This document shows positions 53,540-60,212 of a stretch of DNA of 64,000 bases, piece after piece. The DNA lies in assembly GCA_002401695.1 (NCBI GenBank), contig NVTV01000023.1, forward strand, positions 1 to 64,000, read 5' to 3'. The notes below the pieces were generated by a model. It had not been told where the DNA came from. It was given only the letters and a program-made list of their open reading frames with translations, and made no database searches. The DNA is from Alphaproteobacteria bacterium. Lineage in GTDB: Bacteria; Pseudomonadota; Alphaproteobacteria; Micavibrionales; Micavibrionaceae. Each line of letters begins with the position of its first letter. The stretch's first letter is position 1. A program made the position numbers and the translations under genes.

Positions 53540-54472
53540 ATGAATAAGCCAAGTACTCTTTTTCAAAAGTTGTCAGAAGAATGTGACGATATAAGTCTTC
53601 AGTTTTCTTTAAAGGACACCATAGTAAAGAATATAGAGAGTTTTTATCATTATGGCACAAGGAGAATTGCTTTCCTTTTTTACTGTATAGAGTGGAGCGC
53701 GCACATAGAGAAAAGCAAGGGGGCTGTGCCCCAGGCGCATGTAAATAAAAATAGTAAGAAACTTAATCTAAACTTGGCATTTCAAGACTTAAATAATCCG
53801 GACATAGCTGAAATAAAAGAACTTAATCTTACATTTTCAGATTGGACGTATGAGAACGTTCTGCGAGGGTTAGATGAGTTTTTCCAATACTATTTATTGA
53901 ACGCGTTTGATTTGAGTGCGAGTTTAAATTTCTCTAATAAAGAGATTAAAATAAGCCAAATATATCAAGGGATTTTAAAAGAGAAAGATTTTGAGCGCGC
54001 AGGGTTGAAGGAGCGGTTAAATATTTTGGAAAAAGACTTTGGGCTAAGCTTTAAGTACAAAGAGGAAGTTTTAAGCTTTAATAATGTGCGCAATGTTCTC
54101 TCGCATCATGATGGGTATGTAAGGGCAGGGGATTGCAATAATAATTATATAGAAATATTTTGGCTTGCACATGCTGTAAAAGCAAGGAGAAGGGATACTG
54201 GCAAACTTGTTCCTCTTCAGCGTCTTTCTTATTTAGATACAAATAAATATGATGAACTTAAATTTGATTTCTTTAGTAAGCAAAGAAGACGGAAATTTTT
54301 TAAGCATGATAGAATAAAAATTAGCGAGGGAGATTTGCGAGAGATTTGTCAGTTTTACCTTTTAGTTTTAAACACCTTTCAAGAAAGCCTCTGCGAACTG
54401 GCGCTAAAAAACAATTATTCCGTACGCAGCTTTAGCGAGTACAGGCTTAGCGAGCAGATATCTGCTGAGTAA
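53540..54472 (+). CDS. HEPN-motif protein, candidate RNase, 310 aa
   Basis: The 310-residue protein is helical and soluble and contains RNVLSHH at 184-190, which fits the RNxxxH active site of HEPN ribonucleases. A C-terminal Arg/Lys-rich patch (KQRRRKFFKHDRIK) could bind nucleic acid. HEPN RNases are toxin or defence effectors. The gene ends the cargo group that starts at 51623. I cannot assign a named system. Confidence 0.65.
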   Translation: MNKPSTLFQKLSEECDDISLQFSLKDTIVKNIESFYHYGTRRIAFLFYCIEWSAHIEKSKGAVPQAHVNKNSKKLNLNLAFQDLNNPDIAEIKELNLTFSDWTYENVLRGLDEFFQYYLLNAFDLSASLNFSNKEIKISQIYQGILKEKDFERAGLKERLNILEKDFGLSFKYKEEVLSFNNVRNVLSHHDGYVRAGDCNNNYIEIFWLAHAVKARRRDTGKLVPLQRLSYLDTNKYDELKFDFFSKQRRRKFFKHDRIKISEGDLREICQFYLLVLNTFQESLCELALKNNYSVRSFSEYRLSEQISAE

Positions 54473-54726
54473 AACAGTAGGCTCACAGAAGTTATGAATT
54501 CGTGCTGTTAATACAGTAAAAAAACAGTAAGGAACGTTGGTTCTAAGTTGTTGATATTCAGAATTAGGCGTTAAAGGCTCATTCTAATTTAGTAATAAGG
54601 TTTGATTGAGAAAACAATTATAATATTTAGTGTTAGTGGGATAGTTAATGAAACTATTCAAATGATGGTTAAGTTGGTACGGTGATGAACATTATCTCGT
54701 CTATCGGAACATGTAATGAGGTTGAA

Positions 54727-55848
54727 ATGGAAATAAAAACGACAAAAGAGCATGCTGTTAAGCTTAAAAGTACGTATAAAATGCCAAGTTTACCCCTTGA
54801 TATTGACCTTGAGACGAGAGCCGTACTCAAAAAAACGATGGAGGCATCTAGAGCCTTAGCTGAATTAAAGGGAGTTGCTCTTAGTATGCCCAATCAGGAT
54901 ATACTAGTGAGCACCCTTTCTTTGCAGGAGGCGAAAGATAGTTCTGCTATTGAAAATATAGTTACAACGCATGATGAGCTATATCAAAGTGATACGGCGG
55001 CTCAGCAGTTTAAGACGGTTGCAGCTAAGGAGGTGCATTTATATGCTGAGGCCTTACGAAGGGGGTTTGGCAAAGTTAAGCAAACTAATTTATTGACCAA
55101 TAATCTTATTAAATCAATGCAAGCTGATTTAGATGGTAATAATGCTGGTTTCCGTTCGCAGGCAGGGACGGCTTTAAAAAATGAGAAAACGGGCGAAATT
55201 GTTTATACCCCTCCGCAAAGTATCGATATGATTGAAAACTATATGAAGGATTTGGAGAGGTTTATTAATCAGGATGAGTTATGTGAATGGGATGCTCTTG
55301 TTAAAATGGCAATTATTCATCATCAATTTGAGAGTATCCACCCATTTTTTGATGGTAATGGGCGAACAGGCAGAATTTTGAATATTCTATATTTGGTTAA
55401 GGAGGGGCTTATGGATACGCCTATTCTTTATCTTTCTCGTTATATTAATAAGAATAAATCGGAGTATTATAGGTTATTACAAGATGTGCGAGACCATGGT
55501 GTATGGGAGGAGTGGGTTCTCTTTATATTAGAAGGGGTTCGTGAAACGTCTTATCAGACAATTCGATTAATTGAATCTATAAAAACGTTGATGTTGGATC
55601 ATAAAGTGAAAATGAGAACAGAATTGCCCAGAGTTTATAGTCAAGATCTTCTTAACCTTACATTTAGTCAGCCCTACACTAAGATTTCTTATGTGGAAGA
55701 TGCGTTGCGTGTTAGTAGGCCGACTGCAACGAAATATCTTAATGCTTTGGTGGGTATTGGACTAATGCATAAGTTTAAAATGGGGCGAGATAGCTATTAT
55801 ATCAATTTTGACCTTATGGATTGTCTAAGTGATGTAAATAATATTTGA
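54727..55848 (+). CDS. Fic-domain protein (AMPylator-like) with winged-helix C-terminus
   Basis: The 373-residue protein has an N-terminal Fic_N domain with the inhibitory helix motif SSAIEN (about 72-77), the catalytic motif HPFFDGNGRTGR (about 205-216), and a C-terminal winged HTH (YVEDALRVSRPTATKYLNAL). Fic enzymes transfer AMP to target proteins, and the inhibitory motif restrains them. The ATG at 54727 has GAGG five bases upstream; a GTG/ATG 15 codons earlier lacks one. A 14-bp hairpin and tandem repeats follow. Confidence 0.92.
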   Translation: MEIKTTKEHAVKLKSTYKMPSLPLDIDLETRAVLKKTMEASRALAELKGVALSMPNQDILVSTLSLQEAKDSSAIENIVTTHDELYQSDTAAQQFKTVAAKEVHLYAEALRRGFGKVKQTNLLTNNLIKSMQADLDGNNAGFRSQAGTALKNEKTGEIVYTPPQSIDMIENYMKDLERFINQDELCEWDALVKMAIIHHQFESIHPFFDGNGRTGRILNILYLVKEGLMDTPILYLSRYINKNKSEYYRLLQDVRDHGVWEEWVLFILEGVRETSYQTIRLIESIKTLMLDHKVKMRTELPRVYSQDLLNLTFSQPYTKISYVEDALRVSRPTATKYLNALVGIGLMHKFKMGRDSYYINFDLMDCLSDVNNI

Positions 55849-55851
55849 ATG

Positions 55852-55892
55852 AACAACATGTAAAGAAAAACGTTAAATCTTTACATGTTGTT
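55852..55892. repeat. 14-bp perfect inverted repeat after the Fic gene
   Basis: AACAACATGTAAAG at 55852-55865 and its exact complement at 55879-55892 enclose 13 bases. It begins four bases after the Fic stop and its right arm is the start of the first 40-base tandem repeat. It could end transcription or be a protein-binding site; no long T run follows. Confidence 0.7.
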
Positions 55893-56025
55893 TGAATGTG
55901 TATGAATAAGTCGTATTTTTTTACACGTTGTTCTGGTGTGTATGAATAAGCTGTATTTCTTTACATGTTGTTTGAATGTGTATGAATAAGTCGTATTTTT
56001 TTACACGTTGTTCTGGTGTGTATGA
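55881..56025. repeat. 40-bp tandem repeats, 3.6 copies
   Basis: Units lie at 55881-55920, 55921-55960, 55961-56000 and 56001-56025 (partial). Units 1 and 3 are identical and units 2 and 4 match each other over 25 bases, so the true period is 80 bases. Each unit starts TTACA(T/C)GTTGTT and contains GTGTATGAATAAG. The array is non-coding. An iteron or regulator-binding array is possible; it is not a CRISPR because there are no variable spacers. Confidence 0.8.
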
Positions 56026-56132
56026 TGGTCAAAACATCAATTCAACGCAAAATCAGAGTATAAACCCGATCGACCCACTTTAAAGGCCATAGTGATCAAT
56101 ATGGTTTTGTCAGCATATTACTTTATAAGTTA

Positions 56133-56306
56133 TTAGATTGTGCTTACCTTAATTATTTCAAATACACCCTGAGCTAAGAAATAAATAGAAATCAAAGCCG
56201 TTACGATAGAGCTTGTAAGGATATATATCCAAGCCCTGTAGATCATTAAATTAACGCGTTTTTCTTTGATTACAAGTCTTGCATGCTCTCGCTCAAAATC
56301 TGCCAC
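56133..56306 (-). CDS. small single-helix membrane protein, 57 aa
   Basis: A GTG-started ORF follows the XRE gene by nine bases. It encodes a charged cytoplasmic N-terminus (ADFEREHARLVIKEKRVN) and one membrane helix (WIYILTSSIVTALISIYFLA, about 26-45). There is no clear ribosome site, so translation may be coupled to the regulator. The function is unknown. The 56026-56132 stretch beside it has no visible feature. Confidence 0.5.
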   Translation of the reverse strand: MADFEREHARLVIKEKRVNLMIYRAWIYILTSSIVTALISIYFLAQGVFEIIKVSTI

Positions 56307-56315
56307 AATACAAAT

Positions 56316-56531
56316 CTAATGTTTTGGCTCTACGCCTCTGGCCTCTGTAAAGCGAATACCGGCCTTCTCAAGGGCTTCACGAACTTTGATAACATTCGAA
56401 AATGTTGAGCCGCCCGAGTCCTTTTCCATGCGTTTAATCGTAGGTAATGACACGCTAGATGCGTTTGATAAATCAGTTTGCGACCAGCTTATATAAGCTC
56501 TTGCAGCTCTTATTTGCGCGCTTTCAACCAT
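56316..56531 (-). CDS. XRE-family HTH regulator, 71 aa
   Basis: This is a minimal HTH regulator: QIRAARAYISWSQTDLSNAS, then SVSLPTIKRMEKD as the recognition helix, followed by a short dimerisation tail (REALEKAGIRFTEARG) typical of this XRE group. The ATG has AAAGGA seven bases upstream. It is divergent from the 56657 leader ORF and 383-residue gene, and the intervening DNA holds GATAC/GTATC half-sites it may bind. Confidence 0.85.
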   Translation of the reverse strand: MVESAQIRAARAYISWSQTDLSNASSVSLPTIKRMEKDSGGSTFSNVIKVREALEKAGIRFTEARGVEPKH

Positions 56532-56546
56532 AATTTAATCCTTTTT

Positions 56547-56624
56547 GTATCTTTTTTGATATTTATTGTTGCAATTACAGCTTACATTTGATACCAGTTA
56601 AGTATATATGATACTTTATGTATC
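56547..56624. promoter_or_regulatory. GATAC/GTATC operator cluster between divergent genes
   Basis: A perfect inverted repeat GATAC-TTTAT-GTATC lies at 56610-56624. Related half-sites are GTATC at 56547, GATAT at 56558, GATAC at 56590 and GTATA at 56602. They lie between the XRE gene and the divergent leader ORF, the usual place for an autorepressor to bind. Confidence 0.55.
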
Positions 56625-56656
56625 TTGTTTGAACCGTAAATGCAAGGATAAAGACT

Positions 56657-56737
56657 ATGACTAGTATTACCCAATCTAAAGACACCGAAGTAGAAAACAG
56701 CCAATCATTTGAACATGATAGACATATCTTATCCTAA
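56657..56737 (+). CDS. leader peptide ORF, 26 aa, overlapping the next gene
   Basis: This short ORF (MTSITQSKDTEV...HILS) has the only good ribosome site in this region, AAGGA eight bases before its ATG. Its last 23 bases overlap the 5' end of the larger ORF in another frame. It may be a coupling leader, or the true N-terminus of the next protein separated by a frameshift. Confidence 0.45.
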   Translation: MTSITQSKDTEVENSQSFEHDRHILS

Positions 56738-57860
56738 AGGTCATCCAGAGGAATACCTATTTAGACTTGTAAAAGAACACACCCTATTAAGTAAAATATA
56801 CAATGTTACTGTTCACGGTAGCGATGAAGCATTAGATATATATTCTAAAAAAATTTCTAAGTTAGAAAAGGAAATTATTGATTACCACCCTACAACGATT
56901 GAAGGTATTAAGTGCAAAGCTAAAATGGTTTTGCTTGATTTTCGTGCACACCATCCATTAGATATTCAATGCGATGGAGAAAAATTAATAGATAGTACAT
57001 TGCAAAACATTCTTAACCTTCCGCTAGGTAAAACAGAGCGTCTATTTTCCAAAAATGAGCAACCTGATGGAAGCAATTCATACTCCGTATTCAGAGAGTT
57101 TGCTGTTCTTTACGAGAAATGTGCACAAGATCACGAAGAGTGCTGTACTTATGAGGATCGGTGCGAGAAAGGAACTCCTGAGTATGATGTCGCGCAGACA
57201 AAGTACGAGATAGCCAGAAAAGCATCACATGATATTGAAAGAAAAATTGCCTACACGCCTGCAAAGACACTACATGATCTTCTTATAAAAGCTCGCTTTG
57301 CAGAACTCTCCAACGGCGGGGAAATATTAAATCATAATGATTCTGAATACATGGAGGATATTTCAGTCAGAGAGTTGGCCAGAGACTTAGAAAGATTAAC
57401 AGGTGTTAAAACACCCCCGGAAGGCGGCAAAGTATCCAACATCACTTATGGTTTTTATGAAGAAACGAAATCTGAAACTATCACCGAACAGGACATGGAC
57501 ATACCCAACAATGTTCCTGACATGGTCAACGAATACTTCAGATTAGCTGGTGAATTAAAAGCAGTAAAATGCCTGAAAGAAGAAGATTCTTTGCTGGATA
57601 AACAACGTAAACTTGAAAAATCAGTTTGGAAGTTCCAGAATACAGATGAAAAATCCTTATATGCAAAAGCTAAGCTTGCGTTTTACTGCCTTGAAAATAT
57701 TAAGGCAGAAACCGTAAGTGGAGATTGGGTAAGCGAGATAACGGACAGCTTTTTACCTGACTTATTAGTGTTTCTAAAGGATAAAGAAAATGATGAAGGT
57801 ATATTAAATTCCAAGGTTATTCATGTAGCCAAAAGCATTGAACAACAGGCCGCTGCTTAG
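56715..57860 (+). CDS. hypothetical protein, about 381 aa
   Basis: I do not recognise this protein. It is acidic, soluble and helical, with a Cys-rich patch (CAQDHEECCTYEDRCEKG, about 136-153) in the first half. No catalytic motif stands out. The ATG at 56715 has no ribosome binding site; the leader ORF upstream does. It is the last substantial plus-strand gene of the element. Confidence 0.6.
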   Translation: MIDISYPKGHPEEYLFRLVKEHTLLSKIYNVTVHGSDEALDIYSKKISKLEKEIIDYHPTTIEGIKCKAKMVLLDFRAHHPLDIQCDGEKLIDSTLQNILNLPLGKTERLFSKNEQPDGSNSYSVFREFAVLYEKCAQDHEECCTYEDRCEKGTPEYDVAQTKYEIARKASHDIERKIAYTPAKTLHDLLIKARFAELSNGGEILNHNDSEYMEDISVRELARDLERLTGVKTPPEGGKVSNITYGFYEETKSETITEQDMDIPNNVPDMVNEYFRLAGELKAVKCLKEEDSLLDKQRKLEKSVWKFQNTDEKSLYAKAKLAFYCLENIKAETVSGDWVSEITDSFLPDLLVFLKDKENDEGILNSKVIHVAKSIEQQAAA

Positions 57861-57909
57861 TGCACCGATCCTGCTGGACAGTAAATCAGTGGCGCGTAGT
57901 ATCTGCGTC

Positions 57910-57942
57910 CAAACTTGGGAACCGTTGTGGTTCCCAAGTTTG
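57910..57942. terminator. 14-bp perfect hairpin after the 56715 gene
   Basis: CAAACTTGGGAACC and its exact complement enclose a five-base loop (GTTGT). The stem starts 50 bases after the stop codon. It lacks a T run on either side but is strong enough to act as a bidirectional terminator. Confidence 0.55.
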
Positions 57943-58062
57943 TATTGGTCTAGTCATTAATTCATAGGAGTAAGCAATTAAACGTCTTTCATGGAGTTGT
58001 TCTCGTATTGAAGGTAGATGGAGGCGGGATCTAATAATATAATGGTTAAATTGCTTTGATAA

Positions 58063-58194
58063 TTAGCTCCACATAAGCCATCCGGTGATGATCCCAGCGA
58101 TAAATCCTGCAAGTCCTCCAGATAGTGCCATTGCAATATAGGCAATAACAAATAATGATTTTTGATCTTCTTTAGGTGTTGGTTTATTAGGCAT
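58063..58194 (-). CDS. small membrane protein, 43 aa
   Basis: A 43-residue ORF with a basic-acidic N-terminus (MPNKPTPKEDQK) and a hydrophobic helix (SLFVIAYIAMALSGGLAGFI) that runs into a second Gly-rich hydrophobic stretch ending in WLMWS. AAGGA lies eight bases before the ATG, strong evidence that it is translated. The function is unknown. It lies just inside the right end of the element. Confidence 0.6.
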   Translation of the reverse strand: MPNKPTPKEDQKSLFVIAYIAMALSGGLAGFIAGIITGWLMWS

Positions 58195-58243
58195 GATATT
58201 TTTCCTTGGTTTAGGTGTTAAATATCACTGAAGAAAATGAAAA

Positions 58244-58263
58244 TGGGGGCAAATATGGGGGCA
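58244..58263. repeat. two TGGGGGCA octamers near the right end of the element
   Basis: Copies lie at 58244-58251 and 58256-58263, both on the plus strand and 12 bases apart, about 65-80 bases before the candidate right attachment site. They match the six copies at the left end. The rest of the 58195-58459 gap holds the attachment candidate and a terminator. Confidence 0.5.
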
Positions 58264-58317
58264 ATAAATAATATACAAATATTTTATTATATCTATATCA
58301 ACTATTTAGTTGTTTAG

Positions 58318-58345
58318 TGCGTATTCCGTACGGCCAGCGTTTTCA
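58318..58345. other. candidate right attachment site
   Basis: CCGTACGG at 58326-58333 matches the tRNA-Glu T-arm/acceptor junction at 44472-44479, with a few nearby matching bases. A terminator follows at 58356, the distance expected for a tRNA. The match is too short to be certain, and no longer copy of the tRNA 3' end is present to the right. Confidence 0.3.
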
Positions 58346-58355
58346 ATAACTTAAC

Positions 58356-58378
58356 AGCACCTTTTGGGGTGCTTTTTT
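58356..58378 (+). terminator. rho-independent terminator, possibly the displaced tRNA-Glu terminator
   Basis: AGCACC and GGTGCT enclose a six-base loop and are followed by six T residues. No plus-strand gene ends nearby; the last one stops at 57860 and has its own hairpin. It may be the original terminator of tRNA-Glu, moved 14 kb away by the insertion. Confidence 0.75.
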
Positions 58379-58459
58379 GTTTTTCGGTAAAATTGCGGTA
58401 ATAAGCATTTTTTAACACCAGCGTACAATTTGCAGTTTCTCTGATATCTTTAGACTTAG

Positions 58460-59722
58460 TTATTCAGAGAATTCTTCCAGTTCTGGGATTCGATTAAAAG
58501 CAATTTTTGTGCCTAAGTATCCAGCATCAGTTTTAGGGCACAGCCCCAAACTCACAGTATTAGAGCCATACCGCTTATTTAGGCTATCCATAGCAATAGA
58601 CAGCCCTTCCTTAATCTTAACTTGGTCGCTCTGTGTTTCGAATAAATCTAACGTGATGTTTTGCTTTTCATGTAGGTCGTAGATCATTACGGAAAGTTTC
58701 AATAGTTTTGCAGAACCTATATCCAAAGTCATGCGTTGCCACATATCTTCCAGTAAATTTGTGAACACAAAATTATCTTGCGTAGGTGAAAACGAACGTG
58801 CATCAGCCCAACGCCTTCCGCTTACGGTACGAACTTTCATGGCATAACTTCGTCCATATAGTTTATAGCGGCGTAAACGTGTAGCGGCCTTAATGGTTAG
58901 GTTTCTGGCAATGGGGTATGCCTTATCTGAGTTTCGCATTGCTGGGTCAAGCATACGGCTATGGCCGACCATGCGTTTAGTCGTTTTTATATCAGGAATT
59001 TCATAACCGCGCAGTTTATACCAAAAGCGTTCACCGGCTACACTGCCCCAAACCTTGCGCGCATGTTTTGGTTGTATATTCCAAAGCTGTTTAACTGTTG
59101 TGATGCCAGCGCTGTTTAAACGGCGCTCCATATTGTGTCCAATGCCCGTTAAATCCCTCAGCTTTAAAGTAAATAATCTGTCTTCTAAATTTTCAGGAGT
59201 TAATATAGTGAAGCCGTTGGGTTTTTGCATATCTGATGCAATTTTCGCTAGGAAAGAATTTTGTGCGATACCAATAGAGCAATTTATGGATTGGCCAATG
59301 TTCTTGTGAATGCCATCTTTGATGCGTTGTGATAGTTCTGTGACATATTCCTCGCATTGCTCGTGCCCTAAAAGTTCGCAAGCTACTTCGTCTACTGAAC
59401 ATATTTTTGTGATGGGAATGTGACGTTTAACTTCGTCCAATATTTTATGGTGATATTCTATATAGAGATGATGCCTTGCTAATACGCAGATAAGGTCAGG
59501 GCATATCTTTTTTGCTTCATATATTTTTGTACCTGTTTTAATGCCGTACGCTTTGGCCTCATAGCTTGCAGCAATCGCGCATGTAGCATCTGTGTTGGAT
59601 GGAATGATAGCTATAGGTCGATTGCGTAGGGCGGGGGTCTCCTGTTGTTCAACGCTGGCAAAGTACGCGTTGAGATCAAGAAATAGCCATCTGAAAGGTT
59701 TTTGTGCTCTGAATGCGGTCAT
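58460..59722 (-). CDS. Y-family DNA polymerase (UmuC/DinB-type)
   Basis: This translesion polymerase has the catalytic Asp in LFLDLNAYFASVEQ (D16), the SVDE motif with D111 and E112, and the YEAKAYGIKTG segment near 54-64. A little-finger domain follows, with a long C-terminal tail. The length (420 aa) and LFDLFE.Q-type tail suggest the UmuC side of the family rather than DinB. An SOS box lies 36 bases upstream. No umuD is adjacent. It seems to lie outside the element. Confidence 0.92.
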   Translation of the reverse strand: MTAFRAQKPFRWLFLDLNAYFASVEQQETPALRNRPIAIIPSNTDATCAIAASYEAKAYGIKTGTKIYEAKKICPDLICVLARHHLYIEYHHKILDEVKRHIPITKICSVDEVACELLGHEQCEEYVTELSQRIKDGIHKNIGQSINCSIGIAQNSFLAKIASDMQKPNGFTILTPENLEDRLFTLKLRDLTGIGHNMERRLNSAGITTVKQLWNIQPKHARKVWGSVAGERFWYKLRGYEIPDIKTTKRMVGHSRMLDPAMRNSDKAYPIARNLTIKAATRLRRYKLYGRSYAMKVRTVSGRRWADARSFSPTQDNFVFTNLLEDMWQRMTLDIGSAKLLKLSVMIYDLHEKQNITLDLFETQSDQVKIKEGLSIAMDSLNKRYGSNTVSLGLCPKTDAGYLGTKIAFNRIPELEEFSE

Positions 59723-59757
59723 GTATTACAAATATACTAATAGCGCGCAAAAGAAAA

Positions 59758-59772
59758 GAACAAACAATGAAC
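59758..59772 (-). promoter_or_regulatory. LexA (SOS) box of the alphaproteobacterial type
   Basis: On the minus strand the sequence reads GTTC-N7-GTTC, exactly the direct-repeat LexA box of alphaproteobacteria. It lies 36 bases before the polymerase ATG, which is the position expected for repression of a promoter there. Confidence 0.8.
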
Positions 59773-59794
59773 ATTTTTAGGGACATAATTGGGG

Positions 59795-59998
59795 GCATCT
59801 GATTTTTCAAAGACTAGAATTGATGGCTCTAGTCTTAATAATGCCTTTGAAGAACTAGTTTGTCAGTTAGCCCGCAGAGATAATATTTGAGGGTACTGCT
59901 GATAATGGTGATGCCGATAAAATTACCGCGTATTTGGTCGAATGATGCGGAATCGTCACTTGATTTGGAAGAGCTGTTGCCAAGCTAATTAGACGTGT
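59795..59998 (+). pseudogene. decayed gene fragment
   Basis: One frame (59795-59890) reads through FSKTRIDGSSLNNAFEELVC-type residues and stops at TGA; a second frame continues to a stop at 59998. The piece NAFEELVCQLARRDN resembles the start of large NTPase-like accessory proteins. There is no start codon or ribosome site. It looks like the remnant of a gene lost by deletion and frameshift. Confidence 0.35.
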
Positions 59999-60042
59999 CG
60001 TAGGGACTGTTTTAAACGCTGTATCAAACATAAGGTTCTGAA

Positions 60043-60180
60043 ATGCGGATGAAGATTTCTTATATTTCAGGTTGGCCTATAGAAGCCGTGGCGCGTGATG
60101 CATTTCTGACACTCTATACATGGCAAAAAAGAGCAGAATATATTTGTGAAGAGCCTGAATTTTTATTACACTCGCTTTGA
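60043..60180 (+). CDS. possible small protein, 45 aa
   Basis: An ORF of 45 residues (starts MRMKISYISGWP, ends EFLLHSL) has AAGG seven bases before its ATG. It contains Trp-rich helical segments. I cannot tell a real small gene from a remnant of the decayed region upstream. The rest of the 59723-60212 stretch holds only the SOS box and the pseudogene. Confidence 0.3.
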   Translation: MRMKISYISGWPIEAVARDAFLTLYTWQKRAEYICEEPEFLLHSL

Positions 60181-60212
60181 GATGATGGTTTGACAGGGTG
60201 GGGGATATTATT

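Larger units (their letters stand above)
44487..58333. mobile_element. tRNA-Glu-associated integrated element, satellite-like, about 14 kb
   Basis: The element follows tRNA-Glu and starts with a P4-type integrase. The genes after it are higBA, an AlpA/Xis-like protein, a Toprim primase, a DUF3631 ATPase, DUF5681, HEPN-like and Fic cargo genes, an XRE regulator and small membrane proteins. No capsid, tail, terminase large subunit or conjugation gene is seen. This gene order recalls P4/PICI-type phage satellites. The left end is firm; the right end is inferred from an orphan terminator and a short match to the tRNA 3' end. Confidence 0.75.

Noticed and set aside
55881..56025. A CRISPR-like array
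   Set aside because: The repeats are directly adjacent, alternate in two forms and have no unique spacers; no cas genes are present.
59790..59797. Element right end at the lone TGGGGGCA copy beyond the polymerase
   Set aside because: There is no tRNA match or terminator beside it, and one stray octamer is expected by chance.
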